A DNA stretch of 64,000 nt from Amycolatopsis alba DSM 44262 (GTDB lineage Bacteria; Actinomycetota; Actinomycetes; Mycobacteriales; Pseudonocardiaceae), in the NCBI RefSeq assembly GCF_000384215.1, contig NZ_KB913032.1, positions 2,373,665 to 2,437,664 on the forward strand. The letters are read 5' to 3'. Below are positions 42,749 through 51,346 of the stretch, piece after piece (position 1 is the stretch's first letter; every line of letters starts with the position of its first letter). The notes beneath the pieces were generated by a model. That model was not told where the DNA came from, did no database searches, and worked only from the letters and a program-made list of their open reading frames with translations. A program made the translations under genes and the position numbers.

Positions 42749-45700
42749 TCAGGCGGCGTGGATCTCGACCGAAGAGCCCGTACGCGCCTTTCGGATCCGA
42801 AGCCGGGTCGGGATCCGCTGCCGCAGTTCCTCCACGTGCGAGACCAGCCCGACCACTCGCCCGCCGGCGCGAAGTTCGTCGAGGATGTTCATGACGATGT
42901 CGAGCGTCTCGGCGTCCAGCGTGCCGAAGCCCTCGTCGATGAACAGCGTGTCCAGCAGCGCTCCGCCGGTCTCGGCGGCGACGACGTCGGCGAGACCCAG
43001 CGCCAGTGAGAGCGACGCGAGGAAGGACTCACCGCCCGAAAGCGTCTTCGCGGGCCGGACGGTGCCGGAGTAGTCGTCGAGTACGTCGAGGCCGAGCCCG
43101 CCGCGGGTGCCACGGGCCCCGGCGGCGTCGGAATGCACGAAGGAGTAGCGGCCCTGGCTCATCGTCCGCAGGCGGGCGGTCGCCGCGACCGCGACCTCCT
43201 CCAGCCTCGCGGCCAGGACGTACGAGCGCAGCGACATCTTCCGCGCGTTCTGCCCGCGTCCGTTGACCACCTCGGCCAGCGCCTTCAGTTCCAGGTACCG
43301 CTCTTCGACCGGCGCCAGGTCCGCCATCAAGGACGTCATCCGCTCGGCCACCCCGGTCAAGTCCGTGTGCCGGGCCGTGGCCGAGCGCAGCGCCGCGAAG
43401 GCCTGTTCGGACTCGCCCTGGGTTTCCCGCGCCGCCTCCTCGGAGGCCACGACGTCGATCTCGTCCTCGGGCGAGATGCCGAACAGTTCCGGCGCCGCCA
43501 GCGCGCGCCGCTCGGACTCCTCCATCACCTTCGCGTCGGCGAGGCTGTTCTCCAGTTTCGTGATCTGCTCGTCCGGCCGTGACGCGGCCCGCATCGCGTC
43601 GAGATCCGCGAATCCCTTGGCCCGCAAAGCTTCTTCGACCAGTTTCGCCTGCTCGTCGCGGCGCTCGCGGGCACCCGCGACACCGAGCCGTGCTTCGGCG
43701 AGCGCGCCGAGGCGGGTCGCGAAGCCGAGCAGATGCCGCCGTCGAGTGGCGACGTCGGCGAACTCGCCGCGCGCGGCCTCCAGCCGTCGTTCCCGTTCGG
43801 CCAGCCGTTCCGTGAGGCCTCGGACCTCGGTGGCGGCCTCGGCCGCCCGCTGCCCCGTCACGCGTCGGCGTTCGGTCAGCTGCTCGGTCTTCCGTTCCAG
43901 TTCGAGGAGCCGTTTCTCCAGGGCGGGCTTGCGGCGAGCCGTTTCCGACAGCGACGTGCCCAGCTCCCGCGCCTCGCCGAGTTCGGCCCGCAGCGCCTCG
44001 GCGGTGCGTCCGCGCAACCGCTCGACCAGCACCTTCAGCCGTCCTTCGGCTTCCAGCAGCGAAGCCTGCGCCTTCTCGCGTCGCTTGTCGGCCTGCTGCT
44101 CGGCGGCTTCGGCGCGGCGTTCGTCCTCGGGATCGACGAGACCGCCGGTATGCGTGGCGGGCGCCGGATGCTCGGTCGCCCCGCACACCGGGCAGTCCGC
44201 ACCCGCGGCCAGTCCGGCGGCGAGTTCGGCCGCCATCCCGTCGAGGCGGCGCTCACGCAAGTCCTGCCGATGTTCCCGCGCCTGTAGATGGACGTCGCGG
44301 GCGTCGCCGAGCGATCCACGCGCCTGCTCGACGGCCTGCTTCGCCTGAGGTGCCTCGTCGGCGTCCCGGACCAGCGCGGTCAACTCTTCGAACCGGGTGC
44401 GGGCGCCTTCGAGTTTCGCCTCGGCTTCGGCGGCCGCGAGCGCCTCGGCACGCAACGCCGTGATCTGCTCCGGCACGGATTCGAGTTCGGCGGCGAATGC
44501 CTCGGCCTGCTTCTCCGCCTCCTTCGCGGCGCTGCTCAGCTGTTCGCGGCGGAGCAGATCCTGTTGCTGCTGCTCGCTTTCCGCCACGAGTTCGGCCAGC
44601 GCGCCCGCCTCTTCACGCACCTCGCCGGCGCGGGCGCGGAGTTCGGCGGCGGAGCTGTCCGCGGCGTCAGGCAGTTCCTGAGCCCGGAGCGCCTCCTCGG
44701 CCTCCGCGTCGGCGAGCTGACCCGAGCGGCGTTCGAGCAGATCGGCCTCCGCGGCGACTCCCGCCGCGCGATGGGCAGCCTCGACCTCTTCCGCCCACTC
44801 CGCGCGTTGATCCGCCTGCTCGGCGATCGCCGCAAGACGCGTGTACGCGGTGCGCACCCGGCGGATCCGCTCCGCGGTGGACCGGTTCTCCTGCCACAAA
44901 GCCTCGGCCGTCTTCGCGGCCTTCCGCGCCTTCTCTTCGCGTTCCCGTGCCTGGGCGACGAGCTCGGACGACTCGGCGAGCACCGTCTCGACCCACTCGG
45001 CCTGTCCCTCTTCGGGCGCCTCCTGCCGGGCGACCTGCGCGAACCGCGCGACCCACTCCCGCAGCGACTGCTGCCTGTCCTGCAGCTCGCGGCCGCGTTC
45101 GGCGCGCAGATTCGCGAACCAGTTCTCGACGTCGGAAAACCGCTCGGTGCCGAACAGGCGCTCCAGCAGCTCCTCGCGCTCGGCCGTGTTCGCCCGCAGG
45201 AATCGCGCGAACTCGCCCTGCGGCAGCAGGACCACCTGGAAGAACTGCTCGTGCGTCATGCCGATGAGCCGCTCGACCGTGCGCGCGACCTCGTCGATCC
45301 GCGTGATGCCTTCGGCAACGTGCCCGGCGGGAACCGTGCCGACCCAGCTCAGCACCGCCTTCGCCTGCTGGAGGGTCATCCCCTCGCCCCGGCGTTTGGG
45401 CCGCTGGTACTCGGGGTTGCGCGCGATCCGCATCCGCTGGCCCTGAACGGTCAGTTCGAGGACGACCTCGGTGACCTGATCGAGCTCGGCGAGATCGCAG
45501 CGCAGCCGTTTGACCTCGCCGCGAGCGCCGGGGACCGTGCCGAACAACGCGAACGCGATCGCGTCGAGCAGCGTCGTCTTCCCCGCGCCGGTATCGCCGT
45601 GCAGCAGGAACAACCCGTCGGCGCCGAGCACGTCGAAGTCCACCACCTCACGACCCGCGTACGGGCCGAAAGCAGCGACCTCCAACCGGTGCAATCTCAT
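42749..45700 (-). CDS. sbcC: Exonuclease subunit SbcC (Rad50-like)
   Basis: A 983-residue SMC-type ATPase. The N-terminal Walker A is GDTGAGKT at 35-42; two long coiled coils flank a zinc-hook CPVCG near residue 500; signature LSGGESFLASLSLALGL and Walker B TLFIDEGFGTLD lie near the C-terminus. With SbcD it cuts hairpins and blocked double-strand ends, which is notable given the many palindromes nearby. The start overlaps the sbcD stop by 4 nt. Confidence 0.93.
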   Translation of the reverse strand: MRLHRLEVAAFGPYAGREVVDFDVLGADGLFLLHGDTGAGKTTLLDAIAFALFGTVPGARGEVKRLRCDLAELDQVTEVVLELTVQGQRMRIARNPEYQRPKRRGEGMTLQQAKAVLSWVGTVPAGHVAEGITRIDEVARTVERLIGMTHEQFFQVVLLPQGEFARFLRANTAEREELLERLFGTERFSDVENWFANLRAERGRELQDRQQSLREWVARFAQVARQEAPEEGQAEWVETVLAESSELVAQAREREEKARKAAKTAEALWQENRSTAERIRRVRTAYTRLAAIAEQADQRAEWAEEVEAAHRAAGVAAEADLLERRSGQLADAEAEEALRAQELPDAADSSAAELRARAGEVREEAGALAELVAESEQQQQDLLRREQLSSAAKEAEKQAEAFAAELESVPEQITALRAEALAAAEAEAKLEGARTRFEELTALVRDADEAPQAKQAVEQARGSLGDARDVHLQAREHRQDLRERRLDGMAAELAAGLAAGADCPVCGATEHPAPATHTGGLVDPEDERRAEAAEQQADKRREKAQASLLEAEGRLKVLVERLRGRTAEALRAELGEARELGTSLSETARRKPALEKRLLELERKTEQLTERRRVTGQRAAEAATEVRGLTERLAERERRLEAARGEFADVATRRRHLLGFATRLGALAEARLGVAGARERRDEQAKLVEEALRAKGFADLDAMRAASRPDEQITKLENSLADAKVMEESERRALAAPELFGISPEDEIDVVASEEAARETQGESEQAFAALRSATARHTDLTGVAERMTSLMADLAPVEERYLELKALAEVVNGRGQNARKMSLRSYVLAARLEEVAVAATARLRTMSQGRYSFVHSDAAGARGTRGGLGLDVLDDYSGTVRPAKTLSGGESFLASLSLALGLADVVAAETGGALLDTLFIDEGFGTLDAETLDIVMNILDELRAGGRVVGLVSHVEELRQRIPTRLRIRKARTGSSVEIHAA

Positions 45701-46848
45701 ACTTCGCGCTCCCTGCCCGCCGCGCCCAGCGCCGCCAGCACCAGCCGCTCTTCGCTCTCCGATGGCTCGGAGCCGCGGCAGTCCTCAAGAAAACTGCGGG
45801 TGATCTCAACATCGGATCGCCCTCGGACGGCTTCGGCGTACTTCAGCGCGGCTCCGTCGTGCCCGCCTTCCGGCTGCCAGTCCATGTGCACCGCGTACGG
45901 GAACCGCTCGCGCAGCTTGCGCATGGCGTCGATCGGGCGGACCCGGTCGGTGACCGTGAAGGAGAGGAAATGTTCGGTGAGTTCGTCGTGCTCCGGGTCC
46001 TCAAGGAGTTCCGCCAGCTCGCCGCGCAGCATCGCGAGATGCCGCGGGACCGGCAGTTCGTGGCGCCGGACCTCGGCGAGACCGTCGGCGTCGAGATCGA
46101 CCAGCCATACCGACTTCCGTTGGCGTGTCTCGGAAAACGAGTACGCCAGCGGACTGCCCGAATAGCGCAGGTGCTCGGCGAGGGTCTGCGGCCCGTGGAG
46201 ATGGCCGAGTGCGACGTAATCGACGCCGTCGAACACCGAACCCGGCACCTGCTCGACGCCGCCGACCGCGATGGTCCGCTCGGATTCGGTCGGCTCGCCG
46301 CCGGTGACGAAGGCGTGCGCCAGCACCACCGACCGCGTTCCGGACGGCCGGGCGGCGAGGTCCTCGCGGATCCGCCGCATCGCCTCGGTGAGGACGCCGG
46401 TGTGACCGCGGGCCTCGGGCACGCCGAGGGCGTGACGCGCGGGCTCCGGTTCGAGGTACGGGATGCCGTAGAGGGCGACGTCACCGTGTTCGTCGGGCAG
46501 CAGCACCGGTTCGGCGATGCCGTCGATGGTGGCGCGCAGGTACAGCCCGCCCGCCGCGGCGAATTCGGCGAACGCGCCCAGCCGCGGCGCGGAGTCGTGG
46601 TTGCCCGGCGTCATCACCAGCTTCGCCCCGGCGTCGCGGAGCCTGCCCAGCGCGGTGGTGGCCACCCGGACGGCCTCCGCCGAGGGCACCGCGCGGTCGT
46701 AGATGTCCCCGGACACGAGCACGACGTCGACCGACTCGGCGACCACCAGATCGGCGAGGTGACCGAGCACGGCTTCCTGTTCGGCGAGCAGATCGGCGCC
46801 GTGGAAGGTACGGCCGATGTGCCAGTCGGACGTGTGCAGGAGCTTCAC
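45697..46848 (-). CDS. sbcD: Exonuclease subunit SbcD (Mre11-like)
   Basis: A 383-residue metallophosphoesterase nuclease: HTSDWHIG at the start, SGDIYDRA, TPGNHDS and the C-terminal capping region. The open frame begins at 46872, but GTG 46848 (VKLLHTSDWHIG) matches the family start. It forms the SbcCD double-strand-end and hairpin nuclease with the following gene. Confidence 0.93.
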   Translation of the reverse strand: MKLLHTSDWHIGRTFHGADLLAEQEAVLGHLADLVVAESVDVVLVSGDIYDRAVPSAEAVRVATTALGRLRDAGAKLVMTPGNHDSAPRLGAFAEFAAAGGLYLRATIDGIAEPVLLPDEHGDVALYGIPYLEPEPARHALGVPEARGHTGVLTEAMRRIREDLAARPSGTRSVVLAHAFVTGGEPTESERTIAVGGVEQVPGSVFDGVDYVALGHLHGPQTLAEHLRYSGSPLAYSFSETRQRKSVWLVDLDADGLAEVRRHELPVPRHLAMLRGELAELLEDPEHDELTEHFLSFTVTDRVRPIDAMRKLRERFPYAVHMDWQPEGGHDGAALKYAEAVRGRSDVEITRSFLEDCRGSEPSESEERLVLAALGAAGREREV

Positions 46849-47026
46849 GCAGCCCAAGGTAGAGCCGCGCACAGGCCGGGAAGGGGAGGCGCGCCCTTGA
46901 AGCCGGTGCGCTTTCCGACACGCCGGGGACCGTGCAGGTCAGATACGGAGCGCGACCGCATCGTCCCGTTTTTGTCGGTGGGTTCCGCCATGATGTTCCC
47001 GACTCGGATCCGGAGGGGAGGTACCG

Positions 47027-47941
47027 GTGGCGACGGTGATCACCACCGCGGCCGTCGTGCTCGCGCTTCTGCTGCTCGCCGCCGTCGCGTTGCTGTGGCG
47101 GCTGTACAACGACGGCATGCGGCGGGCGGACGCGGCGGCGAAACAAGTCGCCGCCGAACGCGCGAAGGCGGATCAGCAGCAGCTCGCGCTACGCCGGTAT
47201 GAGGTCGCCTTCGCCTCGATCAGCGGCCGTGGCGAACTGGGCGAACAGGTCCTCCTGGAGACCGCACGCGCGCTCGGGCTCCGCGAGGAGCTGCACTTCA
47301 CGCTGCAAACGGACCTGGCGGGCGGCGGCGCGGCGAAACCGGACATGGTGCTGCGGGTCGGCGGCGGGCGGACGGTGCCTGTCGACGCGAAGGCGAGCAT
47401 GGCCTGCTGGGCCGAAGCGGTCGAGACCGACAACCCCGAAGAACGGCTCGACGCGCTGCGCGTCCACGTGCGCCAGATCCGGTCGCGAGCGGCCGAACTG
47501 GCGGGCAAGGGCTACCAGCGCTGGGCCGACGCGATCTACGGGACGATCATGTTCGTCCCGTCCGACGCGGCCGTGGTCGCCGCGCTGGACACCGACCCGG
47601 AACTGCTGCGCTGGCTGCTGGACAGGCGCGTCTTTCTCTGCGGACCGACCGGATTCGCCGTACTGGCCTCCGCCGCGCTGTTCGCCGCGACCGAGCGGGC
47701 CCTGGTCGAGGACGTCGAGCAGGTGCGGGCGGGTGCGGCGGCCGCGCACCGGGCGGCGGGCAACGCCGTGGACGCGCTGAACCTGTCGAGCACCCATCTA
47801 CAGCGGTTCATCTCGGCCCGGCGCCGGGAGCTGGAAGCGCTCGAGAGTTTCCGGAGCACGGTCTCCCCGCTGACCGACGCGGCGGGCAGCCCGGCACCGG
47901 TTCCCTTGATCAGGAAGGGGGACGAACTACCGGCCTCGTGA
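47027..47941 (+). CDS. rmuC: DNA recombination protein RmuC
   Basis: A 304-residue member of the RmuC family: one N-terminal membrane helix, a short coiled coil and a nuclease-like core with DMVLRVGGGRTVPVDAKASMACW (the PD-(D/E)xK-type residues), KGYQRWADAIYGTIMFVPSDAAV. It limits inversions at short inverted repeats in E. coli. GTG 47027 follows GGAGGGGAGG. The stop codon is part of the left arm of a hairpin. Confidence 0.88.
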   Translation: MATVITTAAVVLALLLLAAVALLWRLYNDGMRRADAAAKQVAAERAKADQQQLALRRYEVAFASISGRGELGEQVLLETARALGLREELHFTLQTDLAGGGAAKPDMVLRVGGGRTVPVDAKASMACWAEAVETDNPEERLDALRVHVRQIRSRAAELAGKGYQRWADAIYGTIMFVPSDAAVVAALDTDPELLRWLLDRRVFLCGPTGFAVLASAALFAATERALVEDVEQVRAGAAAAHRAAGNAVDALNLSSTHLQRFISARRRELEALESFRSTVSPLTDAAGSPAPVPLIRKGDELPAS

Positions 47942-47969
47942 GTGGTGAGAACAGTCCCAACCACTCACG
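47937..47969. terminator. GTGAGTGG-family hairpin at the rmuC end
   Basis: The perfect 10-bp arms CGTGAGTGGT and ACCACTCACG (47937-47946 and 47960-47969) have a 13-nt loop. The rmuC stop TGA is in the left arm. The arm core is shared with a longer hairpin at 63807-63860. Confidence 0.7.
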
Positions 47970-48120
47970 CGACGACGTTTCCTACCTGCGGTTTCCGGAA
48001 TCAGAGGCTCCGTTTCGGTCGGCCTGACAACCTTGTCGAGCCCCTACGCGTAGTACCTCTGGAAAGCACTCGGGCAGTCCGTCCGGGTGGTCCGGAATGA
48101 CCACTACCAGGCGATAGACG

Positions 48121-48138
48121 TACCGCCTGTTGGCGGTA
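48121..48138. promoter_or_regulatory. Small inverted repeat at a promoter
   Basis: TACCGCC-TGTT-GGCGGTA is a perfect 7-bp inverted repeat that overlaps the proposed -35 hexamer of the DUF6542 gene. It could be an operator. Confidence 0.45.
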
Positions 48139-48159
48139 TGTCCGCAGCTTGGATATACG
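48130..48159 (+). promoter_or_regulatory. Candidate promoter of the DUF6542 gene
   Basis: TTGGCG (48130-48135) and TATACG (48154-48159) are separated by 18 nt. The GTG start codon lies 10 nt after the -10, so the transcript would be leaderless or nearly so. Confidence 0.45.
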
Positions 48160-48168
48160 GTGGGGCCT

Positions 48169-49044
48169 GTGACCGCGATTCGCGATCGCCAGAGCGATCC
48201 TGATGCCGACGACGTTCCCGTAGCCTGGGACGAGCGTCCGCTCGTCGGCGCCAGGCGCGGGCTGCCCTGGTGGGCCGCCGTCCTGGTGGGCTTCGGGCTC
48301 GCCATCCTTGGCGCCTTCATCGACATGATGACGCAGAAGGACCTGGGCCTGCTGTTCAAGATCTTCTACGCGCTCGGCGCGGTGGCCGCCGTGGTCGCCG
48401 TCCAGCGCAGAGGGCTGTTCGGCCCGATGGTGCAGCCGCCCCTGGTCCTCGCTGTGACCGTTCCGGGAGTCATCCTCCTGACCTCGGACAACAGCAAGGA
48501 CTCCAGCCTGATCGAGAGAGCCTTCGACATCGGGAACCCGCTGATCAACGGGTTCCCGACGATGGCCATCACCACCGGCGTCACCTTGGCGATCGGCTTC
48601 TTCCGGATCTACCGCGAACGCGATCCCGATGCCCCGGTGAAGGTGAAGGGCGGCACCAAACCGGAACGCCGCGACGACGCCAAGGCCGAGGCCCGCCCCG
48701 CGGCCGCCGCACCGGGCCGTGGCCGTCCGGCCTCCCGGACCGGTCAGACCCCGCCCCCGCCTTCCCGCCGCGGTGCTCCGCGAGAAGGCGCGCCGCCCCG
48801 CCGCCGTCCGCCCGCCGACGACGAGCGGCGTCCTCGCCGCGACGCCGAGCCCGGTGCCCGCAAGCCGCCGCCTCCTGGACGGCAGCCGCGTCGGCCACGC
48901 CCGGAAGACGGCGGCGAACCCCGCCGCCGCGACCCACGTGGCGAAAGCGCGCCCGGTGCCCCGCGGCGCCGTCCGCCGCGTTCGGACGACCCGCGCCGTG
49001 GTGGTCAGCCACCTCGCCGCCGCCCGTGGGACGACGAGCGGTAG
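48169..49044 (+). CDS. DUF6542 membrane protein with Arg/Pro-rich tail
   Basis: A protein of about 291 residues: four membrane helices in the first 150 (PWWAAVLVGFGLAILGAFID and others), then a 130-residue disordered tail dominated by Arg, Pro, Gly and Asp. This arrangement is known for Rv1111c-like proteins beside ispH and ychF. The tail is probably cytoplasmic and could bind nucleic acid or protein; this is inference. GTG 48169 is chosen over the open frame at 48130, which has no ribosome binding site. Confidence 0.78.
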   Translation: MTAIRDRQSDPDADDVPVAWDERPLVGARRGLPWWAAVLVGFGLAILGAFIDMMTQKDLGLLFKIFYALGAVAAVVAVQRRGLFGPMVQPPLVLAVTVPGVILLTSDNSKDSSLIERAFDIGNPLINGFPTMAITTGVTLAIGFFRIYRERDPDAPVKVKGGTKPERRDDAKAEARPAAAAPGRGRPASRTGQTPPPPSRRGAPREGAPPRRRPPADDERRPRRDAEPGARKPPPPGRQPRRPRPEDGGEPRRRDPRGESAPGAPRRRPPRSDDPRRGGQPPRRRPWDDER

Positions 49045-49138
49045 CAAGGGACCTTTGCTGTTGCCTCTTGAGGGGGCAAGGCGAAGCCCGGTCGAATCCC
49101 CAGGGCAGGGATCTTCGCGGGCGAGCCGGCGGTGCCGT

Positions 49139-49284
49139 GATCAGACGGACGACACGCGTGTTCCGATGGACGACACGCGTGATAGGCGGGACGGCACGCG
49201 TGCCGGCAGGCCCTCGCCGCGAGTCGTCCGTCTGGACACACGTGTCGTCCATCTGATCACACGTGTCGTCCGTCCAGACACACG
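49139..49284. repeat. Six-unit repeat array, three direct then three inverted
   Basis: Three 22-bp units in one direction (49139-49160, 49161-49182, 49183-49204) are followed by a centre of 18 bp and three units in the opposite direction (49223-49243, 49244-49264, 49265-49284). The best unit reads GATCAGACGGACGACACGCG. The whole array can fold into one long hairpin. The same units are present, three in one direction, at 24408-24470. Confidence 0.82.
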
Positions 49285-49464
49285 AAACCGCCCGGCAGCA
49301 GGTAGCTGAGACGCTGTCGGTTCTGACCGTCCTGGCCACTCACACCCCACGCAGTACTGCGCAAAGTACTCAAATCGGGCGTCGCAATTCTGCCTGAAGC
49401 CCAGCCGCTCGGCGCTATGTCGACCTGACACAGCGCCTTACCCCTCAGTAACGCGCTGACCAGC

Positions 49465-49503
49465 AAAAAGGGCCGCCGAGGAACTCCTCGGACGGCCCTT
49501 TTT
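49465..49503. terminator. Bidirectional intrinsic terminator
   Basis: The stem AAAAAGGGCCG/CGGCCCTTTTT (49465-49475 and 49493-49503) encloses an inner 6-bp stem. A-rich and T-rich sides make it functional in both directions. It lies 11 nt after the ispH stop and is the clearest terminator in the window. Confidence 0.9.
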
Positions 49504-49514
49504 CGTAAGAAGCC

Positions 49515-50528
49515 TCAGGCCTTGCCGACCTTCCGCAGTTCGTGCGGCAGCGCGAAAGCGATCTTCTCGTTGGCCGTGGTGACCTCGTCGACGTCGCCCC
49601 AGCCGCGCTCGGCCAGCCACGCCAGCAGGTCCATGACCAGCACCTCCGGCACCGAAGCACCGCTCGTGACGCCGACGGTCTCGACGCCTTCGAGCCACGC
49701 TTCGTCGACCTCGTGCGCGAAGTCGACCAGGTGCGACGCGCGCGCCCCCGCCTTCAGCGCGACCTCGACCAGACGCTTCGAGTTGGACGAGTTCGTCGAG
49801 CCGACCACCAGCACCAGGTCGCACTCGGCGGCCATGGCCTTGACCGCGACCTGGCGGTTCGTGGTGGCGTAGCAGATGTCGTCGCTGGGCGGGTCGGCCA
49901 AGCCGGGGAACCTGTCCCGCAGCTGATCGACGCGCTCCATGGTCTCGTCCACCGAAAGGGTGGTCTGTGAGAGCCAGATGACCTTCGACGGGTCGCGGAT
50001 CTCGACCTTGTCGACGTCTTCGGCGGTGTCGACGAGCTGCACCTTGTCGGGAGCCTCGCCGGCGGTGCCTTCGACCTCTTCGTGGCCTTCGTGGCCGATC
50101 AGCAGGATGTCGTAGTCGTCCTTCGCGAACCGGTTGACTTCCTTGTGCACCTTGGTCACGAGCGGGCAGGTCGCGTCGATGGTCCGCAGATTGCGCTCGG
50201 CCGCCTCGGCGTGCACCGCGGGCGAGACGCCGTGCGCGGAGAACACCACCAGTTCGCCTTCCGGCACCTCGGAGGTCTCGTCGACGAAGATCACCCCGCG
50301 GTCGCGCAGGGTCTCCACGACGTGCCGGTTGTGCACGATCTCCTTGCGCACGTACACCGGTGCGCCGTAGAGCTCGAGTGCCTTTTCGACGGCGATGACC
50401 GCGCGGTCGACACCCGCGCAGTAACCGCGAGGCTTGGCGAGCAGGACACGTTTGCCACCTGCCGGCACACCGGACTCGGTGATCGTCGGACTGCCGGCGG
50501 GCGTGATTCCGGGACTCGCAGAACTCAT
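49515..50528 (-). CDS. ispH: 4-Hydroxy-3-methylbut-2-enyl diphosphate reductase
   Basis: A 337-residue [4Fe-4S] enzyme that makes IPP and DMAPP in the last step of the MEP isoprenoid pathway. The three cluster cysteines are Cys37 (GYCAGV), Cys121 (ATCPLV) and Cys219 ([10 protein letters not shown]); the catalytic HG pair and Thr-rich [10 protein letters not shown] are present. ATG 50528 is chosen over an open frame from 50567, as its leader carries a GGGGG site. This site is part of a hairpin (50531-50557). Confidence 0.95.
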   Translation of the reverse strand: MSSASPGITPAGSPTITESGVPAGGKRVLLAKPRGYCAGVDRAVIAVEKALELYGAPVYVRKEIVHNRHVVETLRDRGVIFVDETSEVPEGELVVFSAHGVSPAVHAEAAERNLRTIDATCPLVTKVHKEVNRFAKDDYDILLIGHEGHEEVEGTAGEAPDKVQLVDTAEDVDKVEIRDPSKVIWLSQTTLSVDETMERVDQLRDRFPGLADPPSDDICYATTNRQVAVKAMAAECDLVLVVGSTNSSNSKRLVEVALKAGARASHLVDFAHEVDEAWLEGVETVGVTSGASVPEVLVMDLLAWLAERGWGDVDEVTTANEKIAFALPHELRKVGKA

Positions 50529-50530
50529 GA

Positions 50531-50557
50531 CCCCCAGGGTACGGGCTGCCCTGGGGG
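50531..50557 (-). promoter_or_regulatory. Hairpin covering the ispH ribosome binding site
   Basis: CCCCCAGGG and CCCTGGGGG are perfect 9-bp arms with a 9-nt loop. On the ispH strand the 3' arm ends 2 nt before the ATG and includes the GGGGG ribosome binding site, so the hairpin would block translation when folded. Confidence 0.55.
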
Positions 50558-50680
50558 CTCCTCGCACTCACGTTCAGGTGACCAGGGAACCACCCTGAAG
50601 TATGTGCGTGGAGTCACGTCCTGTGAGCCGACACACCCGTTCGGTTGGGCAGGATGGACCAGATACGGCAGGCTAGACGT

Positions 50681-51346
50681 ATGAAGCCTCTCCCGCTCCC
50701 CCTCCGGGTCGCCGCGGGCCTCGCCGTCACCACCGCCGAGCGGGTTCGCGAACTTCCCAAGCAGCTCACCGGGCTCCCCGTCACGGTGGTCAGCCAGGTG
50801 CTCCAGTTCTCCATGCGTGTGCAGCAGCACGTCACCGAGCTCGCCATCAAGGGCGACGACGCGCTGTCGGGCCTCCGCCCGGTCGAGGACGCCCCCAGCT
50901 GGGCCACCTTCGACGAAGACCTCCCGCCTGACCTCGGGGAACGCCGGTACGAACGCGACTCGTGCGTGATCCCGCTGCATGAGGACACCGAGGTCCCCGA
51001 GCCGCGCGCCGAGGTGAACGGTCACCTCGGTGTTCTCGATGAACTCGAAGCGCTCACCGAAGACCCGTGGGCCGAGGAGGAGCGCGCGCTCGCCGAGGAC
51101 CACGCCGACGGCGAGTTCGACAGCGCGAGCGCGCCCGTGACCTCGGGTCCCGCCGGGCTGGATGACTACGACACGCTCACCCTTCCTCAGCTGCGTGCCC
51201 GGCTGCGCCGGTTCGATCTCGCGCAGCTGGAAGAACTGCTGACCTACGAACGGGCGAACGCCGACCGGGCGTCGTTCGTCGGCATGCTGGCGCGGCGCAT
51301 CGGGAACGTGAAGAAGGCCGACGGCGACGGCGCGGAAGGCCAGTGA
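50681..51346 (+). CDS. Lipid droplet-associated-like protein (Rv1109c-type)
   Basis: A 221-residue protein. The N-terminal 60 residues form an amphipathic helix (PLPLRVAAGLAVTTAERVRELPKQLTGLPVTVVSQ). A short acidic and low-complexity middle precedes a C-terminal helical domain with YDTLTLPQLRARLRRFDLAQLEELLTYER and ending in RIGNVKKADGDG. The same layout belongs to Rv1109c, divergent from ispH and followed by xseA. The stop overlaps the xseA start by 4 nt. Function not settled. Confidence 0.75.
   Translation: MKPLPLPLRVAAGLAVTTAERVRELPKQLTGLPVTVVSQVLQFSMRVQQHVTELAIKGDDALSGLRPVEDAPSWATFDEDLPPDLGERRYERDSCVIPLHEDTEVPEPRAEVNGHLGVLDELEALTEDPWAEEERALAEDHADGEFDSASAPVTSGPAGLDDYDTLTLPQLRARLRRFDLAQLEELLTYERANADRASFVGMLARRIGNVKKADGDGAEGQ

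Larger units (their letters stand above)
49045..49514. other. Gene-free interval with inverted repeat arrays and ispH terminator
   Basis: No gene is supported in these 470 bases between the DUF6542 gene and the convergent ispH. It holds three direct and three inverted units of the GACGGACGACACGCGTG family (49139-49284) and the bidirectional terminator at 49465-49503. The rest shows nothing. Confidence 0.8.

Noticed and set aside
44288..46165. Long plus-strand frame opposite sbcC and sbcD
   Set aside because: The frame is the antisense of two well-defined genes with complete catalytic motifs; no independent start or motif.
49139..49284. CRISPR array
   Set aside because: Units adjoin without spacers of uniform length, half are inverted, and no cas gene is in the window.
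50585..50612. ECF sigma-type promoter before the Rv1109c-like gene
   Set aside because: GGGAACC is present, but the expected -10 (GTT or CGTC) is not at the proper distance, so it was not listed.
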